Shown here in pieces: positions 32,528 through 44,759 of a stretch of DNA of 64,000 nt. Position 1 is the first letter of the stretch; every line of letters begins with the position of its first letter. Made by a program: the position numbers and the translations under genes. This stretch comes from Amoebophrya sp. A120 (taxonomy: Eukaryota; Sar; Dinophyceae; Syndiniales; Amoebophryaceae). The notes beneath the pieces are model-generated. The model was not told where the DNA came from. It worked only from the letters and a program-made list of their open reading frames with translations, and did no database searches. Location: assembly GCA_905178155.1 (NCBI GenBank), contig CAJINV010000017.1:674722-738721 (forward strand). Reading direction: 5' to 3'.

Positions 32528-33248
32528 TAGAAAGATAGAAGAAGATGCTGGAGGCACAAGATTAGTGTGATATTCGCTGGATTATTGAATTAGACTCAAC
32601 ATCATCTTCTTTCTATCTGGAGTAACCCGACTACAGCCACACCTGCGAAGGATCTGAAAGGCATATTCATTGTGTACGCGACTGCAACAATATGTGCGAC
32701 GAGTACCATTGTTGTCTTGTACCCCAAGTATACTAATTTACTCAACGAGAATTTAGAGGAGCCGGAGCGAACTGCCTTTGGCTTGATTGTTGACAAGAGC
32801 TCCACTGGTTGCTGCGTGTCGCACGCACTTTCTGTTCGTTGTTTCTGCTGATCCGGTAAGCAAAACAAGCTCGCGAGCGAGCGTCTACAGAGGTTGTGAG
32901 TCGAAAAATCAAAATGAAAATTATGCAACAAAGTCAATATTTCTTCATCTTGGCGGTTGTGCGCCGTGGTCTGAGTGTGCTCTTCGATTCAAAGTCGCAA
33001 AAATGCAAATATCTTTCGGACGTGGAGAAAAACGAAAAAGAATCGGAGAGATGAGAGTTCGCACAAATAAGGAAGTGAAGTCGTAGTTCTTTGTGGCTGC
33101 GTCCCCGTCTTTTTGAAGCACGAGCTTGGTAGATAGAGAGAAAAGATAGCCTTTCATCTAGCTCTCCCACTCCGAGTACACAAGTAGAACTACTATACTC
33201 AACTGGGCGTGCTGGTGTCAGCGAGCTTCTTCCCCAAAAAAACACAAA
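32528..33248. other. No gene seen
   Basis: Intergenic; nothing recognised. Confidence 0.5.
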
Positions 33249-34606
33249 ATGCAGACCCTCGCCGCATCTGTCCACAGCAAACCGGCCCACCACCCGAAGC
33301 AGGACGTGGGTGCGCCAGCGCGGCGCGCGATCGCGCGGAAACAGGAGCTGATCCAGCTACGACGGGAACAGTTGCGCAAAAACGCGGCTTCCATGTGGTT
33401 AGTCGACTACATTGAGCAGTTCATGAAGTCGCGTTCGTGGATCGACCCGATTCGGGAATTTATCGACGAGAAATACCCGCTTTTTGCAGCGGAGAACGAG
33501 GACGAATTTGGTGGTGCTGGTCATGGAGTAGGACGAGAAACACAACAAGCTGCGTCGAGCTCTAGTTGTGGTTCCTCGTCGAGCTCGAGTTCCTCTTCCT
33601 CTTCTTCTGGCGAACAGAACAATTACCCGCACGTGCACAAGGAGCTGCACAAGTAAGAACAAAATAAATGTCCCCTGCTTGCATAAAAAAGACCTCGACC
33701 TCTGTGCTGGTAAAGTAAGTAGCTTTATTTCATCTCTAGGACGTCGAGATCAGAGGTGCAAGTCGCATTAGATGTGATGACTGTTCTCTTTAATAGCATT
33801 TTTCTGGAAACGAACCGTGACAAATTGACAGCGAATTCCGGAATCTGATTGAGGATTTGATCATGGCCCATCTGCTCGACGTGGACGCAGATTTTGACGA
33901 TTTGCAGCAAGCGGCGAAATTGCTGGACTCGAAATTGATCGAGGGCTTGGTTCTTGTGGAAGACTTCCATTGCTTCCGCCGCATGATGCTGCACGCGGTG
34001 AAAATTCACGCGGAACGGGAGAAGGAAGTGTACGGGCGGTGTAGAGGAAGCAGTAGTTCTACTACTTCGTCATCCTCCTGCTCTTTTCCAAGCACTTACG
34101 CCTTGTTCGATAGTCAGGAGCGCGCAGAGGCCGGCGGTTGCAGTCACGGTACCTACATGTACATCAAATTGAAGGATTTTGCACTAGCTCTTTCCTACTG
34201 ATTGTTTTTACAGTTGCTACGATTTCGAAAGCGTTTTTGATAATTGTGGAGCAGTCTGCAGTCTCGTATCTGTTTCTGGCGTTCTTGATTTGCATTATCC
34301 AGCCCAGTACTAGATTCCCATTCCACAAAAAAGGAAAAAGAAAATCCTCCACTCGTGCATACTACATGCATCACAGATGTGCAGCGAAGCAGTTCTAGTT
34401 CGACCTTGGCAGACTCCGTTTCCGGCGGCGGATCTGGGTTCTCGGATAATGCAAAGAAGCAAAGCAAATCCTGGCGGCCGTCGGCAGCATTGCGGCGCTA
34501 CGGTGAAAGTGGAGCTGGTGCAGCAGGGGAGAAGAGCGGCGGTGGTAATGGGAAGCTGTCTGCAAAAGACGTCAGAGATGCGCTCTTTGGGCGCGCGAAG
34601 AAGTGA
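33249..34606 (+). CDS. BART-domain protein (CFAP36 / ARL2-binding-protein-like)
   Basis: Three exons: 33249-33652, 33832-34148, 34377-34606 (951 nt, 316 residues). Both introns are GT-AG (GTAAGA...GACAG, phase 2; GTACCT...CACAG, phase 1) and neither shows IE ends. Residues ~50-175 match the BART fold: WLVDYIEQFMKSRSWIDPI, REFIDEKYPLF, then an acidic loop with a Ser-rich insert, VHKE and, across the first intron, EFRNLIEDLIMAHLLDVDAD. BART domains bind ARL2/ARL3-type small GTPases and are common in ciliary proteins; that role is from family knowledge. The C-terminus is Ser/Gly rich and ends SAKDVRDALFGRAKK. Confidence 0.8.
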
Positions 34607-35720
34607 GGAATAGGGGTAGGTCGAGAAAAGGTCGCTTACTTGGTTGAAACTGAAAGGAAATATGGTCTGTCTCCTTCGTTCACGGCGGAAGCACTTTTAT
34701 CGGTATTCTGTTTTGGTTTGGGCCAACCTGTGTTGGTTGGTACATTTTACCATTTTCCGGACATTGTCTTTGAGCTTTCATGTTTAACATGAACAATCGG
34801 GAATACAGTATTGAACAAAATATTTGTCTACAACCCGCACGAACGTTTCGATCAGAGCATAATTTGAAAATAAAGCTTTTCTTTCAAAATCTAAATCTTC
34901 AGATTATGAGCTTTTTTTGCAGAGCTACTTTCTTTCTTCGCCGAAAGGCGTGTCAAATTTTGATTTGAAAAAAAATGAATAGAAGGGCCCGCTGCAGTCT
35001 CTACTTTCTCAGTATCCTTACGCGTACTGACACGCCTTGTTCCTCATCTCAACAGGCTTGCAGACAGACATCTTCTAGCGCTTCTCGTCTACTTTCATCT
35101 CTAGTATTGCACATTCGGTCGTAATCGCAAATAGTATTTCGTTCATATCTTCAGGCGTCAGCTCGCTAATGGTACGTTAGTGTCGTGGTCCGATTCGGTA
35201 GTTTGCATCACTCTCGTTCTTGCTCGGTCGTGCTTCTTTTCGTGCGCTCTTCCGAACAGACGAGTGCGAATGTTTCCAGATGATATGGTTATTTCCGTCG
35301 GTCTGGTGACCTTTCAGCACATTTCGTCCAAATCGTTGTTTATCGGTCTTCTGGTCGTATTGCAAAGCGTGCGTTATACTTCGTTCACCAGAATGTTGAT
35401 ACGACACTTGAAGAATCAAGTCCCGTCTACTAATCTTCGGTTATCGTTATTTTGATGTTGTACTCCGTCTTTAGCTACAGGTGCTACATAAGAAAGTAGA
35501 ACTAGAAGTGTTGGTGTCTTTGAGATGAATATGAAAAGTGGTAACCCCATGAAGATGTTGGACTCCCTATATGAGAAAGGACTAGGACATGATACTCCTG
35601 CTACATCAACAACTCCCGACTACAACCGCGAGTGTTTTTATCCAGTACAACTACTTCCGTTTTGAATAGAGTCAAGGTCGCTTTTAGTACATTTTCTCAA
35701 TTCATCACAGCTCGAAGAGG
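34607..35720. other. No gene seen
   Basis: Intergenic, AT-richer near 34780-34980; no coding support. Confidence 0.5.
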
Positions 35721-36691
35721 ATGATGGGCATGATGGGCGGCGACGGCGGTGACGGCGAGATCCAGCGGATTTCCTTCGTTGGTTTCGGCTACATCGAGCA
35801 ATGCAGACTACTGTGCACGTGGAACAGCTCGTACTGTGGGCCGAGCAGTGAGGACGCCCGCGTGCCCACGTTTAAAAAGCTACTCGACGCCGCGGACAAG
35901 CGAATGACGCCCGGCCAGCGACAGAAGCTCGCGTGGCAGGGGAGCACGGTGTACTGCGTAAAGGATTTCCCCGACGGGAAGATGTGCTACATAGTCCTCA
36001 TCATGGACGACCCAGACGACGAGTACCCGGAGCGCATCGCCTACCAGTTCCTGAGCGAATTGAAAAAGCTCGTCGAGGAACAGCTCTTCAACGGAAAGTT
36101 AGATCAGGACCTGAAAAGAGACGGCGACGACGTTCTCAGTGACACGCTCGCCTACGACATAACGCAACTGGCGATCAAATTCGACGACCACAACTCCTAC
36201 GATAAACTCTCACGCATCACCAAAAAAACGGCCGCGGTGAAACAGGTACAGAGAAAGAGAGCAGAGTCGAATTGCTTAGAGTAGTGGTAGTCTTCATCAG
36301 GTGACACAAGTAATTTTGGTTGTATGCGTCTGCATGCGACGTTGGGAACAATATCGATATATTCAAAGTCCACTACCCTCCTATTGTCCATGATCATGAC
36401 GCAGTGTTGATATGATCCGCATTTTGTAAGCACGAATGGTAACAAACGGCAAAAATCAAACAGGTGGTGCGAACCAACATCGGGGAGATGTTGAAGCACA
36501 CAGAGAATCTGAACGTCCTCGACGAGCAGGCTACCGCCATGGAAGCGGAGGCCATGGATTACGACGAGGCCGCGGAGGAAATAAAGGAATACTTCTGGTG
36601 GAAGGACTGCAAGGTGACCATAGTACTGTTTTGCGTTGGTATCATCGTCATCGTCATCGTCGGGTTCTGTATATACAGCAATTTCAAATAG
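35721..36691 (+). CDS. Longin R-SNARE-like protein, copy 1 (His at zero layer)
   Basis: Exons 35721-36245 and 36464-36691 (753 nt, 250 residues); intron GTACAG...AACAG, phase 0. N-terminal longin domain: RISFVGFGYIEQCRLLCTW, FKKLLDAADKRMTPGQRQKL, CYIVLIMDD, DEYPERIAYQFLSELKKLVE. Then a SNARE helix VVRTNIGEMLKHTENLNVL and DEQATAMEAEAMDYDEAAEE, the juxtamembrane WWK and a C-terminal membrane anchor (VTIVLFCVGIIVIVIVGFCI). Such proteins drive vesicle fusion in ER-Golgi or endosomal traffic (Sec22/VAMP7 type). Aligned by the constant R-x-N, L and WWK positions with VAMP-type R-SNAREs, the zero-layer Arg is His here (MLKHTENL). First of four tandem copies and the only one without an IE. Confidence 0.88.
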
Positions 36692-38019
36692 GGAAGTAAA
36701 TGGCGAAAAACTAGTCCGGAAGTAGAAGTTCTCTGCTGAATACTTCAATTCTGTGGTCTACTTCTTAGGTGAAGGTGATATTGACCCTCTCAACATCGGT
36801 CCGTCCGCTTCTTATAGAATCTCGAAAACATAGACCCACTTTTGTTTCGTAAGTACAAGGTGCAGCTACGCGGCTTGTGCTATAGCTGCAATTACAGTTT
36901 CGCTATCGCATCAAGCCGGAACTGTAACAATTGGAGACTGCTTCACCAGTAGAAAAACCAAAAGATGTGTTGTCACTTTCATCATACACATTCTGCCAAC
37001 CCAAAGAATTTTTTTTCTGATATGCAAAAACAGACCCGATCTCAATCTCCCAAAACCATAGAGGTAGAAAAAACACAAATAACAGATTTAGATTCATTTT
37101 CCACATGGCTCAAAAGATCATAATTATGACTCTGTTGTTTCCTACTCCACCGTTTCATGACCTTTCTTTGTTGAAAAGCAATTGTAACCCAATGCATCGG
37201 AGCGAACATAATAAATTACATCCTCACCTCGTCCACAGTAACATCCGAAAGGTCCGATGGACTGCCAAAAAACGGGTTCCCGACCCTGATCGATTGCCAA
37301 AAAACGTTGTTGCCCCACGAGCGAGGGTGAGACCTCGTCCTCCTCCTCCACCTTCTTAATATTGTGCATTGCTGCAACAGATTCGGTGCTGTCCTCGTTG
37401 CGACTTCCTCGTGGTGCTGGCATTAGTTTCCTTGCTCCTCGTTGCTGCCAGCTCTGTCGTGTCTCTTGCATTACCCTCCGCGTGCGATCGGTTGTTGTCG
37501 TTTCTTACATAAACTAAAGCCGTGAAATGAAGAACTTATCGGTTTCGTCCCCGTCCAAAATTCTTTTCGTCCTCTCAGTCTTCGTCGTAGCTACAAGGTT
37601 CGATGCTAGCTTGCCTGTTGCTTCTTCGTGTCCGATATGCCGCACCTGTGTAAGTAGTTGAGACGGTTGTATTAAAAAAATTGTCGCGAATCTTCAAAAT
37701 TAAAATTATACACACCAGGGCGCGGACGACCCCCCGCATCATGTACGCTTAGACAGAAGCCTAGCGCAACACCCTAAGTCTCTTCCCACATTCTGGAATG
37801 TACTAGAGTACCCCTCTGTTTACTTCCGTCTATCTATTGTCATTTCATTTTATTTTTTAGAAATTTTCTCGTCACACACACTTACAAGTCATCAGATTCA
37901 CCTACAAAAGCATCTCAATCTTTCAATCATGACCTAGTCCTGACGGTAAAACTATCAACATAAGGGTTTAATAGTGGTTGACTTTGAGTTGATTGACATT
38001 AATCCTCTCACGAGCCGCC
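36692..38019. other. No gene seen
   Basis: Spacer between R-SNARE copies 1 and 2; no coding support. Confidence 0.5.
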
Positions 38020-39382
38020 ATGGCGGAGCAGGAACAAATCTATCGGATTTCCTTTGTGGCGTTGGGGAAGTGCCGCGAAAGGAAGCTGCTTTGCACCTGG
38101 AACAACGTAAAATGCGGCCCTGCAGAGGGGGATACCCGGATTCCAACGGTATTCATGTTTGTTATAGGACTGGTGCAGGTACACATATCACTTTTACCTC
38201 GATGTCACTCGAACTCTACTTTGGACAAGATTCTGTGGTTGTAGCGATGATCCACAAAACAAAGTGAAAAAAATATCTTCATCAAAAAAAAAAAAACTCC
38301 ACAGATCAAGAAGCTGTTGGAAGCGGCCGACAAGCGGCTGACTCCCGGGCAGCGGCAGAAGCTCGAGTGGGATGGGGCAACGGTGTTCTGCATGAAGGAG
38401 TTTCCGGACGGGGAGATGTTGTACACCATTTTGGTGATCAACGATGAGGTATGACAGTGCACAGCGCCCGCGCCCCCTCCCCCTCATTTGTATGGCAAGA
38501 ACAGCAATACAAGCAACGACAGCTATGTGGCTTTCGCATGACAAATCCGTACATGGATTGTAGTCCTGTTTGAGCGTCCAAAACTTGTCGTGCGAAAAGA
38601 GCTTAAAGGCAAGTAGAGGTCGACTTGGTCTTTTGCATTACAAATGAGGGGGAGGAGGAGTTGTGCACTCTCATACGAGGCGGAGGAGTACCCCGAGAGG
38701 ATCGCGTACGGCTTTCTGGCCGACCTGAAAAAGAAGGTGGACGACGACATGCAGGCGGGGCACCTGGTGGACGGCCCCGAGGACGACAGCATGAGCGCGC
38801 AGCTCGCCGAGTTCATAACCCAGCAGGCGCTGACCTACGACGACCCCGGGGAGTACGACAAGCTGGCGCGGGTGCAGGCGAAGACCAAGGCCGTGCAGCA
38901 GCTGATGCGCGGGAACATCGGGCAGATGCTGAAGAACACGGAAAATTTGAACGTGCTGGACGAACAGACGCAAGCGATGGAGCAGGAGGCGCTGGAGTAC
39001 GACGATACCGCTGAGGAAATCAAAGACTACTTCTGGTTATGCATTGCAAAAGTATAATCTTCGTACTAGTATCGATTGCATTTTAAGAAAAATGCAATTT
39101 TTCATGGGGTACTAAAAAGTTTGTCAGATTCGTCATATTGCATGACTGCAATTTATACGAGTGCGATAGTTGTACTTTTGCGCAGGATACTGGTGGAAAG
39201 ACTGCCGCGTGACCGTGTTGATAATCATTGGCATCATGGTGCTCGCTCTCATTGTGCTAAAATGCAGCGGCTGCCTGGAGTGCATCAGTGGCGGAAATGA
39301 TGCACATAGCCACGACGCGGGATCAAATACAGCAAATAACGGGGGGCAAGGGCAAGGCGGCGCACCGGTGTCGGCATATTAG
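38020..39382 (+). CDS. Longin R-SNARE-like protein, copy 2 (Asn at zero layer)
   Basis: Exons 38020-38148, 38305-38448, 38680-39037, 39195-39382 (819 nt, 272 residues). First intron is canonical (GTATTC...CACAG). IE-9 and IE-10 make the others. Longin part MAEQEQIYRISFVALG, IKKLLEAADKRLTPGQRQKL, EEYPERIAYGFLADLKKKVD; SNARE helix LMRGNIGQMLKNTENLNVL with Asn in place of the zero-layer Arg; FWWKDC and the anchor VTVLIIIGIMVLALIVL, then an unusual 38-residue luminal tail rich in Gly, Asn and His. The shared intron before the SNARE helix in copies 1, 3 and 4 is absent here (continuous KAVQQLMRG). Confidence 0.88.
38450..38675. mobile_element. IE-9, introner element, family B
   Basis: Starts TATGACAGTGCACAGCGCC and ends GAGTTGTGCACTCTCATA; the inverted match extends about 40 bp, through CCCCCTCATTTG. 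Direct repeat TGAGG (38445-38449) / CGAGG (38676-38680). This is the one IE whose flanks allow a GT-AG intron (38449-38679, GTATGA...CGAG). Confidence 0.9.
39038..39189. mobile_element. IE-10, introner element, family C
   Basis: Starts TATGCATTGCAAAAGTA, ends TACTTTTGCGCAGGATA. Perfect direct repeat CTGGT at 39033-39037 and 39190-39194. It splits the Trp pair of the juxtamembrane WWK; excision restores DYFWWKDC. Confidence 0.9.
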
Positions 39383-40415
39383 TAGAGTTGTGACTGTTTT
39401 ATTGGTCTTGATTTTGGTTTTTGATTGAAGCAAGTTCATGTTCGCATAGGTGGTATTACGTGCTAGGGCATGTAGGTTTTCCACGTTTTAAGGCTCATTC
39501 TTGTCTTCCGTCCACCATTATTTTCGCAATGAATTCTTCAGATTTTGGTTTTGATACCTTTTGTAGAAGACATACGGCCGCTGGATAAATACATTTTGCC
39601 AGCTCCGTGTCTCGTTGTTGAAGGCGTCATATGACAAAATTAATTGATCGATTGATGCAGCTGCTGTGTTTTTCGATTTTACGTGAATTAGAAATCATAG
39701 AAAGTTAAGGCAGCTAGTCCACTAAAGCGGTAAATCAGACACGCGAAGCGAGGTCCTCTCGGTAAGGTCATGAGAGCAAAGCTCGGGAGGAGAGGAAAAA
39801 GCGTAAACCAAGTTGGGTCAGAAAATTCCTTAACCTGGCTGCAGCTCTTTTTAGCCGTAACAAAAGACAAAAACGCGTCGCGTTCTCTATTGGTGGGTCT
39901 TACCCTTACTTACTTACATCAACGGCCCGTGTGGCAGAAGAACGCGTTGCAGCTGATGCTACGGAAGCACGACTTGTGAGGCTCCTTCCTTAGCTGCCTG
40001 TTCGACGTTTCAAAGCGAGTTCCTCGTAAAAAGAAACAAAAAGCGTCCACTTGCGTACTCCCTTTGATTTGCAGCACGTAAAAGCAATCGGTCCTCTGAA
40101 AGCAAATGAAAAAGCACCGGCTCGGTCGTGAAGTTCGTGCAAGATAAATCGCCACACGCTGACGCCGAAAACCCTCGGATGCCTCCTGACTACTAGATCG
40201 CAAGATATTTGGTCTTTTCGGTTTATCGTGCGAATTGAGGATGCATTTCCGTCTTGATTCGAACTGCCTACTTCTTTATTCGGTCTGCTTGTAATTGTAC
40301 TAGACAAGCGTCGCTTCCGCTTGTGAACAGGTCTCGGTGCCGTCCTTCTGCTCGCCCGCATCACGGCTTGAAGAAATCGTTTTGATAGTCCAATCGACAT
40401 CGGTTCTTGAGAGAA

Positions 40416-40487
40416 ACAGTATCTATCATGACTGTATACTGCATCGACATGACAGTATCTATCGACATCTGACTGTATACTGCATCG
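40416..40487. repeat. Imperfect tandem repeat, period ~41 bp
   Basis: TGACTGTATACTGCATCG is found at 40429-40446 and 40470-40487; ACAGTATCTATC is found at 40416 and 40452. Confidence 0.8.
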
Positions 40488-41165
40488 GTGCCCCGACGGC
40501 GATCTGGGTCGTATCGTCTTGGTGTAGTCGGAAGGATCGTTTTCATCAGTCGTGCTGGGAAAAACGCTGTACTTAAAAATTCAAATCGCTTATCGTATGA
40601 ATGATCTCTTCCAGTCATCGTGCGCTACTTCTAGGCCCATCGCTTCTTCTTGTTGGCAACATCGTTTCTTGGTCCCCCCGAGATAGAGTTTTCAACACGA
40701 AGAATTACAATTTGATGTGGCCTGGTTCGTAATTTCAATTTGCTTACGTTGACTTCAGAATTTTTGAATTTTAACACCATAATTCATTCCCGTTACATGA
40801 TTACATATTTTTGAATTTGAGAAGCTAGCACAACCACAACCACTTCAAGATGTTGATGGGTAGAGCTTCTAAAAGCATTCTGTTGACCACACCACCTGTA
40901 GACGTAGAGGTAGTTTTTTCGTACTTTCTTTCGCCGCGGAAAAACGCGGCGGAAACCTAGTGTCGAGCTAGAATTACCTTCGTGGTTTTCGCGACGAGGC
41001 TTCGTCTTTATCTCAACTTTGAAATTGGAAGTCATCAAGAAGATCACTGGACAACATAATTGTCTACAGTTTGTTACGCTTTTAGGAGCAAACAGTTCGC
41101 TCTTTCCTTACGCCAACTCCGCCGCGGCCCTGGTGCATCGTACTAAAAAGTCACTGCTACGCCGA

Positions 41166-41187
41166 TCCCTGTCGCTGATTTTTCATT
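41166..41187 (+). promoter_or_regulatory. Conserved leader before R-SNARE copy 3
   Basis: TCCCTGTCGCTGATTTTTC plus three more bases directly precede ATG 41188, and are identical at 44738-44759 before copy 4, although the sequence further upstream has diverged. Could be a 5'-UTR or promoter element, or simply recent common ancestry. Confidence 0.4.
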
Positions 41188-42937
41188 ATGGCGCAGCCGG
41201 AGCGTATCTCCTTCCTCGCGATTGGCCGTGTAGCCGATGAAGAGCTGCTGGCGACGTGGAGTGCCGCCACGCAGGGCCCCTCCTGGGATGATGTGCGGCT
41301 GAAGACGGTGCGAAAATTACTCACCGCAGCAAGAAAGCGCTTGACACCAGGACAGAGGCAGAAACTGCACTGGGACGACCAACAGGTCTTCGTGCAGCTG
41401 GACTTCCCAGCCGGAGCCTTCGTTTATGTGGTACAGATACAATTATGTATTTTGTTTTTTCCACGTGTCGCATATTTGATTAGGAGCTGTAAGTGTATTG
41501 AGCGAAGTCACACATGCTCTTCCTGCCTTTGTCGTAATCCACTCGGTAACCGAGACCGCGTGATGACGGAATTACTTTAGTTACTTCTGGTGCAGCGCAC
41601 AGAACAAAACAAAAACATTTCTCAGGTGGTCGCCCTGAAGAACATGCAAGGGGAGGACTACCCGGAGAGAATAGCATCGGCCTTGATCAAGGAAATGCAG
41701 GAGCACGCCGAGACAAATTACTCCCAGGAAATGGAGTCGTTCGACCCAAAAACGGACGCCTCGGACCCGATTTCCGAGGGCATGGCCCAGTGGTTCACAG
41801 ACAAGGCGTCACAGTTTGACGACCCCGAGGAGTACGACAAACTGGCGAAGGCAATCGCAAAAACGGAGGCTGTCAAGAACGTATAATAGATGCTTTTTTT
41901 TGACCTCTTTATTGTTTATGCGCAAATAATAGGTTGAACATCAACATTAAGATCAAGAACATCAAAATTGTAGAGGCTGTTCTTTGTCTGACTCAGGCAC
42001 AGTATAGGGCACATGTAAAGAACATCGATGAAACTGAAACAGATTATGAAGAATAACGTGAACGCGATGCTGAAAAACACGGAAAACTTGAACGTGTTGG
42101 ACGAGCAGGCACAACAGATGCGCGACGAGGCGGAGGACTACGAGGACTATCAAATGCAAATATGTCTGGCTCTGGAAGATGAGTGCAGGCATTTGATGTT
42201 ATGCATCTTCTAGACCAGCAGCAGCGCACAGCAACAGATGCTGCTCTGGAATGCACACAGAAGCATCTTCACAGGTCTAGCCCGCGCCTCTTTCTGCCTG
42301 ACCCACAGGAGAAGAAGTTTGGTTCTATTTGTGTAGCTGTGTTGAGGACGATCACAGGTGGTCAATGTCTCAGCGTAAAGTACAGTAGCAGGAAACGGGC
42401 AACTTTTAGCGCTCCTGCAATACAAAATTTAGTGTCCTTAGCGACTTGCATGACAAGTTATGCATCCTTCCAGACCCAGGCAGATTTGCAATGCATAAGG
42501 AGGAGGCAGATACAATCAAGGATTACTTTTGGTGGAAGGACTGCAAGTATGAGAGAGCACCATTCCCCCTTCCCCTGCTCATTTGTCATGCGAAACGTCA
42601 AATCCTGTATGGGCCTCTTGGCCGAGTTTGCATCGCAAGATCGTCTGGAAGCTCAGACTACACTACGACACTCCTGGCCTGAAAGGGTTGTCATGCAAAG
42701 GCGTCACTTTAGTTTTAGATTTCATTTGAAATTAGGTTCTATTGCTACCATCATCAGGCTCTACTGCTACAAATGCACTACACCCAATCATGACGGTGCA
42801 GCGGGGGAGTTGTGCACTCTGATAGCAAGGTGACCTTGCTGATCGCGCTCCTCACGCTCATCGTCCTCGGGATCTCCATCTGGTGCTGCTATGACAAGTG
42901 CAAGACCGTGAAGGGAGCCAAGGGTGACGATGACTGA
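41188..42937 (+). CDS. Longin R-SNARE-like protein, copy 3 (Asn at zero layer)
   Basis: Exons 41188-41430, 41626-41880, 42043-42147, 42503-42547, 42830-42937 (756 nt, 251 residues). Two canonical introns (41431-41625, 41881-42042), then IE-11 and IE-12. Longin part MAQPERISFLAIGRVADEEL, VRKLLTAARKRLTPGQRQKL, EDYPERIASALIKEMQEHAE; SNARE helix IMKNNVNAMLKNTENLNVL (Asn at the zero layer); DTIKDYFWWKDCK then anchor VTLLIALLTLIVLGISIWCC and a short Lys/Asp-rich tail. Closest to copy 4. The second canonical intron sits at the same codon as the intron of copy 1, so it is ancestral. Copy 3 shows the empty target of IE-13 (GAAAACTTGAACG at ~42080). Confidence 0.9.
42148..42497. mobile_element. IE-11, introner element, family A
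   Basis: Starts TATCAAATGCAAATATG then TCTGGCTCTGGAAGATG; ends CATCCTTCCAGACCCAGG then ATTTGCAATGCATA. Direct repeat AGGAC (42143-42147) / AGGAG (42498-42502). Copy 4 is empty at this codon (GACTACGAGGAAGAGG). Confidence 0.9.
42548..42824. mobile_element. IE-12, introner element, family B
   Basis: Starts TATGAGAGAGCACC, ends GTTGTGCACTCTGATA. Perfect direct repeat GCAAG at 42543-42547 and 42825-42829. Copies 1, 2 and 4 have no insertion between the WWKDCK/WWKDLK codons and the membrane anchor. Confidence 0.92.
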
Positions 42938-44759
42938 GACTTGTACACGTCCAGCACACGGTTGGAAGAAGAAGTCCCAAGAACGATTGTTCCTATAAAA
43001 GTGACGAACAAATTGTGACGCTGTGACAGCACAAAAAATTGAAAGAGGTTTTTAAATCAATATTCATTCATACCACCATTCACTCGCTACTTTGCTTGCA
43101 GACTGCTTTTTACGTTGTTACTGTTTTACATACATAGATTACAGTTACATGCAAACAAATAAGTACTGACGAAAGTACTTCTGGAGAAATACGATAAAAA
43201 GAAGAGGTACGTGCGACGTTTCGAAAAGCTACGAGAGAGAAAGATACCATTCTTGTGCTTTCAGTTTCAACCTGTCTGGGTGGTTCCTCTCACCCAGTGG
43301 AGAAGAAGGGTACAACCACAGGGGAACAAAATTGGCTGACTAGTTGGTATCGAGTTTCTCATGCGATTGCGAAGAGGAGACAAAACTACCACAACGTCAA
43401 CGAACCAAGCACTCAAACACCAAATTTGCTCCTGTGACTATTCGCTCGTGCTGATCCTTCCACAGGTTTCCCTTGTGACCTTACATCAAATAGAGGATCA
43501 GGAACGAATACGAAACGACGCCGCTGCAGAAGTCGCCATAGGGCGCTGATTGGCGTATTCTTCAGGCACTAGCTTTTCAAGTCTTGTTGATTCAATTTAC
43601 TATGCATTTCTTTGCGTTTCTTGCCTTATTTAGTACGTTTATCTATTGTTGAGTTGTATCGACTTATCTTATTGGTATATTTGTTGCACGACGAAATTAA
43701 AAGGGTGCGCACTCGGACAACAGTCAGTTGAAGATGTTGCGATAGGAGCGGTGCCGACGTATTGTACATGTTTCCAGGATACTGTCGCAACACTAACAGA
43801 CTGACCAGAAAGGGGGTCTCGCAGCAGGCTTCGACGTGGTTGTAGTGCAGCACTGTCAACCGCGGCCTTTCTGACTGCAATTTCCCTCATCATCTCTGTA
43901 CCTGTATTTGCATTTTAACAACCAAGAGAAAAACTACCGTTGACGATTGGAAAATTGACTCTAATACAATTCTCGCTAAAGACTCGTCGCGCGACACTCG
44001 TCAACACTACTTCAGCAGTAAAATTAATTCCGAGAAAGAATAAGGTAACGTAAAGTAAATCCGACCAAAGGCAGCTGCAAAGTCCTGCTGTGCGTGTGTA
44101 TTGGAAGGCTCTGTCTCCCTCTTTGGAACTCAGCCGTCTCAAGACGTTGTGTGTTTTTGTAGAAGCTGAAGCACGACTTTTGAAGCGCCTTCCTGGGCTG
44201 CGTCGAATGGACTTCGTCGTACTTGAAAGGAAAGAGCAAAAAGCTTGAAGTCGCTCACGTGATGATAATCGGTCCTCCGAAAAATGAAATCGCAAGACGC
44301 CGCCTCGGTAAGGAATTTCGTGCAAAAGTTGTGATTACCACTCACGCTGAAGACTCGGTGGATGTCCGTTCACCACCCCATTGCCAGTAGAATATCGTTG
44401 CTTTCGGTTCGTGCGCATTGATGTTGACGTAACGTTCTCGGCTTGAGTCGAACTAACTTCTTAATTTCGGTTTAGTTGTACTTGTACAAGTGCAACTCGT
44501 GAAAATGCATCGGTAGTGTCGTGCTGCTTGTGATTCCTATCTCGATTTTGAAACCGAAGAAAACCATCGGACACTTATATAATTGTCTACAGGTAGACGA
44601 GTTTTAGTTTATACTTTCTTGCATCAAACAAGAGCTCGCTCCTTACCTATGTATTAACATCAACCCCGGCACAGGCGCAGCCCTGTGGCATTGTAGATTG
44701 TACTAAAGATTCACAACTTCTACTTCTTGTAGCGCGGTCCCTGTCGCTGATTTTTCATT
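42938..44759. other. Spacer between R-SNARE copies 3 and 4; duplicated segment
   Basis: No gene. 43915-44060 resembles 46650-46790 (GATTGGAAAA...ACTG, TAAAGAC, AAAATTAATTC) and 44160 onward resembles 39965 onward. Confidence 0.55.

Larger units (their letters stand above)
39383..41187. other. Spacer between R-SNARE copies 2 and 3; part of a duplicated segment
   Basis: No gene. From about 39965 to the start codon the sequence resembles 44160-44759 upstream of copy 4 (for example AATCGGTCCTC at 40089 and 44267). Confidence 0.55.
39965..43060. repeat. Segmental duplication unit containing R-SNARE copy 3
   Basis: Diverged sister of 44160-46540. Upstream spacer, all coding exons, the two canonical introns' positions and the 3' flank (GAGGTTTTTAAA... 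after a poly-A run) correspond. The two units differ by their IE insertions. Confidence 0.7.
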